Positions 1-8,446 of a stretch of 64,000 nt of DNA are shown one piece after another. Each line of letters opens with the position of its first letter. Positions within the stretch are counted from its first letter, which is position 1. Origin of the DNA: Burkholderia sp. 8Y. GTDB taxonomy: Bacteria; Pseudomonadota; Gammaproteobacteria; Burkholderiales; Burkholderiaceae. The stretch covers positions 1 to 64,000 of the forward strand of contig NZ_LR733554.1 in the NCBI RefSeq assembly GCF_902506145.1, given 5' to 3'. A program made the translations under genes and the position numbers. The notes below the pieces were generated by a model. It was not told the DNA's origin. It ran no database searches and worked only from the letters and a program-made list of their open reading frames with translations.

Positions 1-1
1 C

Positions 2-298
2 GGCTTACCGATAGTCGAGAGCATGGCTTGCGGAACCCCGGTTGTGACGTCGAACTGTACGGCAATGCCAGAAATTGCGGGCGGCGCAGCCATACTCGTG
101 GATCCCGTATCTGTTGAAGAGATTTCGGTGGCAGCAAAGCGGCTTTTGGAAGACTCCCAACTGCGTCGCACCCTTGCCGAGAAGGGCGTGATTCGCGCTA
201 GGGAGTTCAAATGGTCAGATGTTGCGGCAAAGGTCGAAAGCGTTCTGACGATGCTAGATGTAACAGCCGAATTAGCGCAAGGTCACCGCGTGTCATGA
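2..298 (+). CDS. Glycosyltransferase family 4, C-terminal end (5' truncated by window edge)
   Basis: The reading frame is open from the first bases and ends at a TGA at 296-298. It reads GLPIVESMACGTPVVTSN, the nucleotide-sugar-binding E-x7-E region near the C-terminus of GT-B retaining glycosyltransferases. A typical terminal helix follows (LAEKGVIRAREFKWSDVAAK). Family members transfer a sugar from a nucleotide donor to a growing lipid-linked oligosaccharide at the inner face of the cytoplasmic membrane. The flippase 80 bp downstream on the same strand fits an exopolysaccharide or O-antigen cluster. The internal ATG at 23 is not a start, because the conserved motif begins before it. Donor and acceptor cannot be deduced. 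Confidence 0.85.
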   Translation, partial: GLPIVESMACGTPVVTSNCTAMPEIAGGAAILVDPVSVEEISVAAKRLLEDSQLRRTLAEKGVIRAREFKWSDVAAKVESVLTMLDVTAELAQGHRVS

Positions 299-376
299 GT
301 CGGCGAGCGACTCATTCGTCGCCTAACGGCATGAGCCCAAAAATGGTAGTACTGCCGAAGAGCAAGTCCTTATCCC

Positions 377-1843
377 ATGGATAGCCGCATTGTCAAGAAC
401 ACGGCGATTAATTTCGCAGGCCTGTTGCTGCCGACGTTTGTATCACTTGCTACCGTGCCAGCATACGTTCACCTGCTAGGGCTGGAACGCTTCGGCGCTG
501 TCGCGCTGATATGGGTGCTGATCGACTATTTCAACGTCCTAGGCTTTGCGATGAGCGTGGCGACGCAGAACCAAATTGCTCCAGCTTATTCGAGTGATGA
601 CCTAGTCACATGTCGCGACCTACTCTGGAGCGCATTCTGGTCAAACCTTGCAGCCAGCCTGGTGATTGGCATTGCGGTATATGTGTGCGGATGGGCTTAT
701 AGCAGGTACTGGATGGATCCGACCGCAACGCTAACGCAAGAGGTGAGAAATAGTCTGCCTTTACTGGCGTTAGCTGTTCCTGTCGCAAGTGGTTCTTGCG
801 TTTTCTCGGCGGCTTTGGCTGGCGCTGAGCGCTTTGCCGCGTTCAACATGATCCAGACTTCGGGCACCATTTTATTTCAATTGGTTCCGCTTTTTTCGGT
901 CTGGTTATTTGGTCCGACTGTCGGGATCGTTCTCGGTTCGGCGATAATTGTCCGCTCGCTGACAGCTCTGCAACTACTCGTCGAATCGTCCCGCGTACTC
1001 AAGTTTCGTACAATATGCCGGCCAAGGTTGGACACGATTCGGCGGCTGTTGAATTTCGGTGGTTGGATGCTCGCAACCACAGTCGTTACTATGGTGACGG
1101 ATTCGATCGATCGGCTTGTCGTTGGCGCGACATTTGGAGCTCGGACCGTCGCCTGCTACACAGTGCCTAAGAACCTTGTGATGCGGCTAAACATCGTGTC
1201 AATCGCGCTCGGGCGGACGCTGTTTCCGCGGCTTTCGGCAGCGAGCCGAGATCAGGCGAGGGTGCTCACGCAACAGTCCCTTGGTCTCCTTGTGGCAATA
1301 TTCACCCCGCTATCGATAATGGCGATGACTGCGATCGGCCCGTTCTTGCAGGCATGGGTGGGCGGCGACCTAGCATTGATTGCGGCTCCGATAGGGCGCG
1401 CACTGATCATAGCTATGTGGTTAGGCGGCCAAGCGGACGTTACTCGAATTCTGATCCAGTCGCAGGTCAGTGCAGCCAGCGCCGCAAGAGCATCGCTTCT
1501 GCAATTATGTCTGTACATGCTCATTCTTTATATAGCAATCAATCGGTTCGGGTTGATGGGGGCGGCCGTCGCAACGGTACTGCGAGCCATGTTTGAATAT
1601 CTCCTTTTGGTTTACGTGTCGCGCGTGCAAGCTTGGCCCACGATACTTTGCATGCTTTCTCAGTTCCCGTTTTTGTTGGCCGATCTATGGCTTACCACTT
1701 TATCGCTTGGAAACCTAATGCAGCTGGCCTTGGGCGCAGTACTCGTTGTGGCCAGCTTGGGGCTGTCCTTTAGCACATCTTTGACGTTTCAAGATGTTGT
1801 GCGGTCCTCCTGGCAACGGCTGTCGCCAAAAAGCGGAGTATGA
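377..1843 (+). CDS. Wzx-like polysaccharide flippase (MOP/PST family)
   Basis: This is a 488-residue polytopic membrane protein with about 12-14 hydrophobic segments along its whole length. It begins IVKNTAINFAGLLLPTFVSL, the usual opening of PST-type lipopolysaccharide biosynthesis proteins. Such proteins flip undecaprenyl-linked oligosaccharide units across the inner membrane. Length and topology match the family (about 400-500 residues). The ATG at 377 lies just before the first membrane helix and no strong Shine-Dalgarno sequence is visible. The position between a glycosyltransferase end and an exported beta-helix protein supports a surface-polysaccharide role. Substrate unknown. Confidence 0.85.
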   Translation: MDSRIVKNTAINFAGLLLPTFVSLATVPAYVHLLGLERFGAVALIWVLIDYFNVLGFAMSVATQNQIAPAYSSDDLVTCRDLLWSAFWSNLAASLVIGIAVYVCGWAYSRYWMDPTATLTQEVRNSLPLLALAVPVASGSCVFSAALAGAERFAAFNMIQTSGTILFQLVPLFSVWLFGPTVGIVLGSAIIVRSLTALQLLVESSRVLKFRTICRPRLDTIRRLLNFGGWMLATTVVTMVTDSIDRLVVGATFGARTVACYTVPKNLVMRLNIVSIALGRTLFPRLSAASRDQARVLTQQSLGLLVAIFTPLSIMAMTAIGPFLQAWVGGDLALIAAPIGRALIIAMWLGGQADVTRILIQSQVSAASAARASLLQLCLYMLILYIAINRFGLMGAAVATVLRAMFEYLLLVYVSRVQAWPTILCMLSQFPFLLADLWLTTLSLGNLMQLALGAVLVVASLGLSFSTSLTFQDVVRSSWQRLSPKSGV

Positions 1844-1884
1844 GTCAGAGAAATCGCGGCGCAAACCGATGAGCGACTATTGAC

Positions 1885-3582
1885 ATGAGGCAACTTAAAG
1901 AGTCGAGACGCAGGCTGCTTGCCTCTCTAAAGGCGACCGCCGCATTCGCCGTGTTATCAAGCGCTGGTATGCGAATCCGCGGCGCGCCCACGAATAGCAG
2001 AAACGCCGTCCGGACACCGGCCGTGCCAGCGGCGTTCGGAGCAATAGCCGATGGTTTATCGCATCCATTGTCGACGCGCTTCGCCACACTTACTGCCGCA
2101 CGTGCGGTGTATCCATTCGCAAGCGGACTACATCATGAGATCGACTGGTGTGCCATTCAAGCCGCCATCATGTCAGGCACGCCGGTTAGACTGGCGGCTG
2201 GCCATTATCGCATCGACGATACGCTGGCACTTAGGAGCGGCAGTACGTTGGTAGGGGCGGGGGACGCTACCGTTCTCTTGTGGACCAAACCAGTTCTCGG
2301 CACAATCTTTTCGATCTTTGCCGCAGAACGCGTTACAGGTGTCCGGCTCGAGAATTTCTCTGTTGTCGATTCGAGCGGCTCAATGACCGGATACGTACTC
2401 GCCGGCTATAACGTCCAACACGCATCCGTCGCACGGCTGTCGGCCAGAGGCTTAGCGATCGCTGCGTTTCTGCCTGCTCGAGAAGCCGAGGATAAATACA
2501 ATCGAGTAACCATAGAGCTCAGCGATGCCGGATTTAACGGTAGTGCCTATTTGAGCGTCACTGGATGCACCGCAGAAGATGTGGCGGAGAGCCCGGACGC
2601 GCGAGCGGCCGTTCTATTTAGGTATTGCGTGCAATGGTCAGTGACAGATTGCAGTTTTGCAAACATTCCGTTCGGAGTGCAATGGTGGGGAGGCGACTCC
2701 GACCCTGCAGTCGACGGTGGAATAGGGAACCGGCGCAAGTGTATAGATGGAAAGGTAACGAACGTCAAGGCGGTCCATTGCATCGCGGGGGTTTGGGGTT
2801 CCATGGGCGACGACGTCCACGTCGTCAGGTGCGAGGTTGATGCAGCCTCTGATGTTGGCATCGACTTTGAAGGATGCGTAGACTGCTCGGCAAGCCAGAA
2901 CCGAGTGAGCCATTGTAAGAACGGCAACTTGACAATATTTTGGTGGAATGTGGGTATCTCGTTCGTCGAAAATGTTTCTAAACAGATTCGCTCAGACTAT
3001 CCGCATGTTCGCGTGTACAACGCTGCTCAGGACATTAGAAATCGATCACTCCTCGTCAAAAGCAATAGGTTCTCTACTGAAGGCGCTATAGGTGTCGTTG
3101 ATACGGGTTCGGGATGTGTCGAGTCGCTGACCTTTGAAGGGAATGAGCTCTTAGACACTAGCATCAATTTTGTCGCGAATAATCTGCGGTACGTGAACGT
3201 CATGCGCAATAGAACCGTCTTTACCCGCCTGCTGTTACAGCCTTGCTGTTGTGCCATGCAGATTGGTCAACTCCACAACGGCGGCCGAGCGGTGGTAGCC
3301 GAAAATACCCTCGTATCTACGGTTGAGCAGATAAGCCCGGCTATCGCAATCTACTTGTGGTCGGATGACTACAATTCGGACGCGGAGTTCACCGTAGTAG
3401 AAAATTCCATACAAGGCTTTCGGATTGGCCTCACGACGGACAACTTCGGTAGAAACCCGGGTAAAACGAGCATCTTTTTCATCGAGAATAATAGGTTTGG
3501 ATCGGGCGTATACAGGAAGTTGGATCACGGTTCAAGGCCGAGTCAATCATTCTTGCGCGGCAATACTCCTTTGATCGACTAG
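1885..3582 (+). CDS. Exported right-handed beta-helix (pectate-lyase-like) protein with Tat-type leader
   Basis: The 565-residue protein starts with a twin-arginine-like leader: SRRRLLASLKATAAFAVLSS, within residues 7-27. The mature part opens like pectate-lyase-superfamily proteins, with an invariant-looking IDWCAIQAAI then VRLAAGHYRIDDTLAL and GSTLVGAG. Short Asn- and Val-rich coils follow (for example VTNVKAVHCIAG and VVENSIQGFRIG), as expected of a parallel beta-helix. In exopolysaccharide clusters such proteins can be polysaccharide lyases, epimerases or depolymerases. I cannot assign catalytic residues. It lies 41 bp after the flippase gene and probably shares its transcript. The RBS is weak. 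Confidence 0.75.
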   Translation: MRQLKESRRRLLASLKATAAFAVLSSAGMRIRGAPTNSRNAVRTPAVPAAFGAIADGLSHPLSTRFATLTAARAVYPFASGLHHEIDWCAIQAAIMSGTPVRLAAGHYRIDDTLALRSGSTLVGAGDATVLLWTKPVLGTIFSIFAAERVTGVRLENFSVVDSSGSMTGYVLAGYNVQHASVARLSARGLAIAAFLPAREAEDKYNRVTIELSDAGFNGSAYLSVTGCTAEDVAESPDARAAVLFRYCVQWSVTDCSFANIPFGVQWWGGDSDPAVDGGIGNRRKCIDGKVTNVKAVHCIAGVWGSMGDDVHVVRCEVDAASDVGIDFEGCVDCSASQNRVSHCKNGNLTIFWWNVGISFVENVSKQIRSDYPHVRVYNAAQDIRNRSLLVKSNRFSTEGAIGVVDTGSGCVESLTFEGNELLDTSINFVANNLRYVNVMRNRTVFTRLLLQPCCCAMQIGQLHNGGRAVVAENTLVSTVEQISPAIAIYLWSDDYNSDAEFTVVENSIQGFRIGLTTDNFGRNPGKTSIFFIENNRFGSGVYRKLDHGSRPSQSFLRGNTPLID

Positions 3583-3671
3583 GCACCGCGATTCGCATCA
3601 CGCGGTCATGCAAGGCATCGGTTCGGTCTGCTCGAACCTCCACGACGAGTTAAACCAAGAGGAGCACTGAC

Positions 3672-3935
3672 ATGCGTGCAAGGTCTCAACGGATATCTTC
3701 AGAGGAAACCTGTGTCGAACGCGTTAATGCTTTGGTCGAACGAGCAGACGCGTTGCGAATGCAGTTTGCAGCTGTTCCGGTGAAGGACCTCGTTATGATT
3801 CTCAGAACGTATCAAGCCGTCCACAAGCAAGATGAGTGCGTGCCCGTGGGAGATCCACGTGTCCCCGCTGCTACCGAAGAACCAGACGTGGAGGACGTCG
3901 CTATGTCTCGCGAGATGAGCAGTTCCGACCACTAA
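3672..3935 (+). CDS. Small hypothetical protein (87 aa)
   Basis: The short ORF has a good ribosome-binding site (AGAGGAG about 6 bases before the ATG) and lies 89 bp after the beta-helix gene on the same strand. The product is hydrophilic, begins with basic residues, has a possible helical stretch around residues 17-50 (CVERVNALVERADALRM...) and an acidic, Ser-rich tail. It has no signal peptide, membrane segment or motif that I recognise. The function is unknown. It may be an accessory of the polysaccharide cluster by position only. Confidence 0.5.
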   Translation: MRARSQRISSEETCVERVNALVERADALRMQFAAVPVKDLVMILRTYQAVHKQDECVPVGDPRVPAATEEPDVEDVAMSREMSSSDH

Positions 3936-4013
3936 ACGATCGTTCCGCCTTGATATGCTCCCGGTGAAGCGCCTGACCTATGCAAAAAGGTTTCAGTATC
4001 CGTCTAGCTTCTG

Positions 4014-5312
4014 CTAACCGGTTGCCTTACTGCCGGGTCTACCGCCCGATGGCTCCGAACGTGTCTTACTTTTCCATCGTTTCAATACATGACGGATTGG
4101 GTTCACCAGGCAATAATGCTGCAAAGCGGGCAGCGGATCGTCCCACCGGATATAGCCGTCGAAGACTTGCATGGGCCGAGTTCGCAAGTGGCGAGGGACG
4201 CGGTCGGTGATTGAGGCGCGCCAAGCCACATCTGTTTCTTGCGCGTCATCCTGCGCCGGCGGCAGGCCGACTTCGTGCCTAAAGGCGGCTGCGGGAATAT
4301 TCGTGCCACAAAGCGTGGCAATTTCTTCCTGCCAATCCGTCCTTCCGACAGTGGGCTCAATCATCATGAATTTCTTATAGTTCTCATCCCACTTGTATTC
4401 CATGCTTCCCATGCCTTCGAAACCGGCACGTTCCGCGAAGGCCATTGTCATTGGCTCGAGTATCCTACGGACTTCAGGTGCCCTCACACATACGGCCGTG
4501 CTTCCGACTTGACGAGGATAGCTAAGCAGCTTACGGCCCGTGAAAGTAGACACATTCCGTCCGTTAGCGCCCCGATAGAAAAGGGTGAAGTATATGTTCG
4601 AGTCGGGTCCCTCAATCCATTCCTGTGCGACAACCTTGATCCCTGCGGCCAATGTCGAGCGCGCTTGCTCCTGAGCGTTGACCAACGAGGACGCGAGCAC
4701 TGCCCGGTCCACACTTCCCACCAGGACTTTGCGCTTGTCATCCGGCTTAAGGACACAAGGAAATTGTAGCTGCGCTAGCTTTTCGAGGTCGTTCTCCGTC
4801 TCAAGGACAACGGAACGAGGGACCGGGAAACCTTCTCTGGAGGCGAACTCGTGGAATTTAGACTTATCGCTTAAAATCTTGACGGACTGATCTTCGGGCA
4901 GGCGAATGCGAAACCATCTAGATAACCGTTCGCGACCTTCTGACACTGGATGGACGCACTCTTCAAGTGTCAAAAAAAGGATGGGGCGGCGAGTAAACGT
5001 CTTGCCTAGTGCGATCATGTCTTCCATGAACGGCTCGCCGGTAAAGCCTCTGATCAGACGCGCTGAGGTGTGACGAGACCATAGCGCGGCACCAGTGTAT
5101 CTGGTGCCGACCGCGGTAACACCTATTCCGGCACGTGCCAACGAACGAGCGACACCGAGTCCATTGAGGGAGCATCCCACGACTACGGCCTCTGTTTCTG
5201 ATTTCGTCACTGTTCGCATAGATGTCAGATTGGATTGCATATAATGTCGGTATCCCGAACGAACTTTGGCATCGCTTGATCGCGTTGTCATGCGGTTGAT
5301 GTGTGGCGCCAA
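4014..5312 (-). CDS. ATP-grasp ligase-like protein of a polysaccharide cluster
   Basis: The N-terminal part has a Rossmann-like segment (EAVVVGCSLNGLGVARSLAR). An ATP-grasp core follows: the substrate or ATP lid segment FPCVLKPDDKRKV, then VAQEWIEGPDSNIYFTLFY, and a metal-site region around MGSMEYKWDENYKKFMMIEP with conserved acidic residues. ATP-grasp enzymes join a carboxylate to an amine or thiol through an acyl phosphate. Homologues of this layout (annotated as carboxylate-amine ligase or D-aspartate ligase-like) are frequent in surface-polysaccharide clusters, where they may add amino-acid decorations. That role is inference. The longest frame starts at a TTG. ATG codons at 5291 and 5219 are alternatives, the latter directly before the Rossmann strand. 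It converges on the small gene upstream. Confidence 0.75.
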   Translation of the reverse strand: MAPHINRMTTRSSDAKVRSGYRHYMQSNLTSMRTVTKSETEAVVVGCSLNGLGVARSLARAGIGVTAVGTRYTGAALWSRHTSARLIRGFTGEPFMEDMIALGKTFTRRPILFLTLEECVHPVSEGRERLSRWFRIRLPEDQSVKILSDKSKFHEFASREGFPVPRSVVLETENDLEKLAQLQFPCVLKPDDKRKVLVGSVDRAVLASSLVNAQEQARSTLAAGIKVVAQEWIEGPDSNIYFTLFYRGANGRNVSTFTGRKLLSYPRQVGSTAVCVRAPEVRRILEPMTMAFAERAGFEGMGSMEYKWDENYKKFMMIEPTVGRTDWQEEIATLCGTNIPAAAFRHEVGLPPAQDDAQETDVAWRASITDRVPRHLRTRPMQVFDGYIRWDDPLPALQHYCLVNPIRHVLKRWKSKTRSEPSGGRPGSKATG

Positions 5313-5839
5313 CGAGCCTTCGGAAGTATTCCGACGTTGTTAGGGGATGACCTCTGCAGGACAATTGAAGATCATTTCGGAAGAGGTCACGACTGCTCCG
5401 GACGATTACTCTGCAATACCCGGGAGAAAGTGATACCGGGGATGACTTGATAACGGAGACTATGCGAAAAACGACTGACAGTGTGCGACGTACAACACGC
5501 TATGTGGTGTAGCGCACATGCGGTTGAAAGGCATCGCGAAGGCCGTTCCCGCGCATACGTCTCCTGGCGCCTCGATTTAAACCTGTGATGGTGGGCTGGT
5601 TGATGCAGCTCAGTGCCTCTGCTGGCGAAATTTTGCCTACTGCTGCGGCATGAAGCGACGACTGGTTGGCGCGCCTGTATCGTCAGCGTTCTGCGGTGCA
5701 GGCCTCGACAGTTTGCGCATGATTGTTCGCTGAAAGCAGCTGAAGCTGCGATTGGTGATAGGGCTGGAGCGCAACAGCGCGAAGAAGTTGGCGTCGGGAA
5801 ATGATAAACCCATCAAACGACTGTGGATGAACGATAACC
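5313..5839. other. Intergenic stretch between divergent genes
   Basis: No convincing gene was found. An imperfect inverted repeat lies at about 5483-5517 (GTGCG ... CGCAC outer arms with a partly paired inner section). It could be an operator or a weak terminator. Short frames here lack ribosome-binding sites and family resemblance. Confidence 0.4.
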
Positions 5840-6802
5840 ATGTCTCTGGCATTACAGCGAGCGGTCTTGCCGCTCAAGCATGGATGTGGTGACATGCCCG
5901 TTGTTGGTTTCCGCCCACTCATCGCCGGTGCATCCTCGACCAAAAGCGCGATCGGCAAAGCACTTAGCGTGGGCTATCGGCACTTTGACTGTGCGCAGCG
6001 ATTTCTGAATGAGCGTGAGCTGGGCAGAGCTTTGCGTGACAGACTGTTGAGCGGAGAGGTTCGTCGTGAAGAAATATTCATAACGACCCGGGTATGGACT
6101 CGCAGGCGACAGCTCATCCGACCCGCAATCGACGCGAGCCTTGAAAGATTGAAGGTTGACTATCTCGATTTATATCTTATGCAGGTTCCGCTCGCTGTTC
6201 TTCCGGCAGGTGAGCATGATCGGCGGGACTCAAGCGGGAACATTCTGCGTCTTGAACACGCGATGCTGCGCGACGCTTGGAGAGGTATGGAAGACCTGGT
6301 CGACAGCGGGAAATGCCGCGCGATCGGGCTGTCCGACACCAGTCTTGTTGAACTGGGGCATCTTTATAAGTCGGCGCGAATCAAGCCGGCGGTCGTTCAG
6401 GTCGAGGCGCACCCGTATCATCCGAGGACCGAACTCTTGATGTTCTGCAAGGCGCACGGAATTGCTTTCTTGACATTCTCACCTTTAGGCCGCGGAGTCA
6501 AACCAGGTCCGCTGGACGATGGCGTCATACTCGGCATCGCCGCCCGATTGAACCGGACGCCGGCTCAAGTGCTGCTTGCCTGGGCTGCTCAACGAGGTAC
6601 GGCATTCCTAACCACGCCTGAGACCGGGCAACGCGCGAAAGAAGTTTTGGCTAGTGCAGTGCTTCCGGACGAGGCATTCGAACAAGTAGACGCGATCCAC
6701 AGGAGAGCGCGACAGACTTCATATGCAGTTTCATCAGGCACCGGCACGCTGTTATTGTATAGCGGGCCGCGCTGCACTCGGTCTATAGCTGGCGGTGTTT
6801 AA
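5840..6802 (+). CDS. Aldo/keto-reductase family protein with degenerate catalytic tetrad
   Basis: The 320-residue protein aligns clearly with AKR (beta/alpha)8-barrel oxidoreductases: GYRHFDCAQRFLNERELG, REEIFITTRVW, VDYLDLYLMQVP, VVQVEAHPYHP, FCKAHGIAFLTFSPLGRG. AKRs reduce carbonyls with NADPH using an Asp-Tyr-Lys-His tetrad. Here Asp50 is kept. The Tyr position is Phe55, the Lys is Arg84 and the His is Gln115. The cofactor-binding Lys-Ser segment is also altered (LTTPETGQRAKEV). The frame is otherwise intact and of normal length, so this is probably a non-reductase pseudoenzyme or an enzyme with changed chemistry, not a decayed gene. The neighbours give no functional hint. Confidence 0.8.
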   Translation: MSLALQRAVLPLKHGCGDMPVVGFRPLIAGASSTKSAIGKALSVGYRHFDCAQRFLNERELGRALRDRLLSGEVRREEIFITTRVWTRRRQLIRPAIDASLERLKVDYLDLYLMQVPLAVLPAGEHDRRDSSGNILRLEHAMLRDAWRGMEDLVDSGKCRAIGLSDTSLVELGHLYKSARIKPAVVQVEAHPYHPRTELLMFCKAHGIAFLTFSPLGRGVKPGPLDDGVILGIAARLNRTPAQVLLAWAAQRGTAFLTTPETGQRAKEVLASAVLPDEAFEQVDAIHRRARQTSYAVSSGTGTLLLYSGPRCTRSIAGGV

Positions 6803-6846
6803 ATGCCTTAAGTCCTGGGAACGGCGCGGGCATATGGTCCTCGACA

Positions 6847-7038
6847 ATGGAGGAGTTCTGGGCCGCAATGGGCGCTAAACCGGCGCATCGGGACAACTTC
6901 GAGGCGCTGCGGCAGCGGATCACTGAGCCAGCGGTGGCGGAGCTACGCTAGAAAAACGGACTTTTGATCGACTGGCAACTCATCAAAGACGGGCGCAGGG
7001 TCGGGGCGCTGCGGTTTAAGTTCGTGCGGAACCCGTAA
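6847..7038 (+). pseudogene. Rep_3-type replication initiator, C-terminal remnant
   Basis: The frame from 6847 reads EEFWAAMGAKPAHRDNFEAL, then an in-frame TAG at about 6949, then LIDWQLIKDGRRVGALRF and a TAA at 7036-7038. The last segment resembles the C-terminal winged-helix end of plasmid initiator proteins (I-x-W-x-x-I-K-x-G-R-x-V-x-A-L-x-F). Only the last ~60 codons remain and they carry an internal stop, so the copy is dead. It suggests that plasmid or megaplasmid DNA contributed to this region. Based on motif memory only. Confidence 0.5.
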
Positions 7039-7090
7039 GGCACGCTGTTCTGAACCGGGTATTTGGTTCAATTGGTTGACGCGTTCGGTG

Positions 7091-7119
7091 TACCGCAGGG
7101 CGGCTGCTTACCGCAGGGC
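7091..7119 (+). repeat. Two iteron-like direct repeats
   Basis: TACCGCAGGGC occurs at 7091-7101 and again at 7109-7119, a period of 18 bp. The position 50-80 bp after the Rep_3 relic is where iterons of such replicons may lie. Two copies are too few for a working origin. Confidence 0.3.
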
Positions 7120-7222
7120 AATACCCCGTAGCGCGGCGCTTTACGCAGCGAAGCACAACAGCAGCATCTCGGTTCCTTCGCGCCATTTGCACTCGAAGCT
7201 ATGTACCGGGTGATCGGAAGGG

Positions 7223-8446
7223 CTATTCCCCGCCTCCTTCTCTTCTGCGCGCCGGGTACTGCCCTCTCCTGACCGGCGAATTTATACCCGATCCAGCGCT
7301 CATTGTTGACGAAGAGCTTGGCGCCGCAACGCCAATTTGTTCGCGGACGTCAGCCACGGTACCACGCTGATTGAGCCAGATCGAAATGTTCACGCTCACA
7401 ATCATCAGCACACCGATCGACAACATGCTGAGGTTGCGCAACTCGTCCTGGAAACCGAACAGGAGAAAGAGCGGCACATTGACGACAAGCGCAATCCACA
7501 CATGGCGCCGCACTGCGTCCGGCAGGGCGCTCCAGCCCGCTCGCAGCAGCAACACGGCGATCGCAAAAACAATCAAGTTGAAGCCTTTGGTGGTCACCAC
7601 GCCGTAGTTGTATTCGAAGCGCAGGTAGCTCTTCGCATGTGCGAGGAAAGCTAAGTTGTCCAGCAGGTGATACTCGACCATTCCTCCGCCGTTGTGCGCA
7701 TAGCGCAACTTAATCAGCATGTTGACGCCCCCTGCAAACGCCAACATGCTTGCTTGGATCGTCCAGGCTTTCGGCGCTGAGAAACTGGCCCGCAAAAATG
7801 GATACAGCGTCAATGTAAAAAACAAAAACGATTCCTTGTTGAACGTTGCGACGACAGTCACCGCGAGCAGCCATAGCGCGCGGCCCGTGATCGCCATCCA
7901 GACGGCGAGCGCCATGAACAGCAATTCAGGAAAATCGTAGAAATAGCCCCCCTCCGTAAGAACCAACGGTGAAGCCGCTGCGACGACCATTGGCGCGAGC
8001 GTGCTTGACACCGGGTCTGAATTTAACGCCAAGCACACGGCGCGCATGGCGAACATCGCCAGGAACAGCGCCGCGAAACACATGTAAAACACCAGGTAGT
8101 AACGAAGCGCGTACTTGGGGTTGCGCGCGTCCCAGGCGTTCGGGTAAAACCAGGCAATCGGGCCGTGCACGCGCCCATCCGCAAAAAGCCAGTCTATCGC
8201 GCGTGCTCGAAGCGTCTCTGGTGTAACACGCTCCACTTCATTGGCGATCGCCGGCAAGAGCCGCCTGTAAACAAAAGGACGATCGCTGGTTCCGTCGAGC
8301 ATGGCTGGCAACGCGAACTGGGGGGTCTCATCTCGAAACTTCCATTTAGCGAAGTAACCGTGGAACGCGGCCGCCGCCACCAGGTAGAAGATCACGGCCA
8401 GAAGAAACCAGCCGGCGCTGCGGCGTCGAATCGGAGCATCTGGCAT
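7223..8446 (-). CDS. Polytopic membrane protein of unknown function
   Basis: The 407-residue protein has about 9-10 hydrophobic segments, beginning SAGWFLLAVIFYLVAAAAF. Loops hold charged conserved-looking motifs such as DRPFVYRRLLP, GGYFYDFPELLF and FNKESFLFF. The pattern (polar loop after TM1, then many helices, aromatic-rich) resembles uncharacterised membrane proteins related to GT-C glycosyltransferases. I cannot show a catalytic Asp with certainty. The C-terminal ~45 residues are polar, Ser- and Arg-rich. No partner gene lies on the same strand nearby. Function not assigned. Confidence 0.65.
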   Translation of the reverse strand: MPDAPIRRRSAGWFLLAVIFYLVAAAAFHGYFAKWKFRDETPQFALPAMLDGTSDRPFVYRRLLPAIANEVERVTPETLRARAIDWLFADGRVHGPIAWFYPNAWDARNPKYALRYYLVFYMCFAALFLAMFAMRAVCLALNSDPVSSTLAPMVVAAASPLVLTEGGYFYDFPELLFMALAVWMAITGRALWLLAVTVVATFNKESFLFFTLTLYPFLRASFSAPKAWTIQASMLAFAGGVNMLIKLRYAHNGGGMVEYHLLDNLAFLAHAKSYLRFEYNYGVVTTKGFNLIVFAIAVLLLRAGWSALPDAVRRHVWIALVVNVPLFLLFGFQDELRNLSMLSIGVLMIVSVNISIWLNQRGTVADVREQIGVAAPSSSSTMSAGSGINSPVRRGQYPARRREGGGE

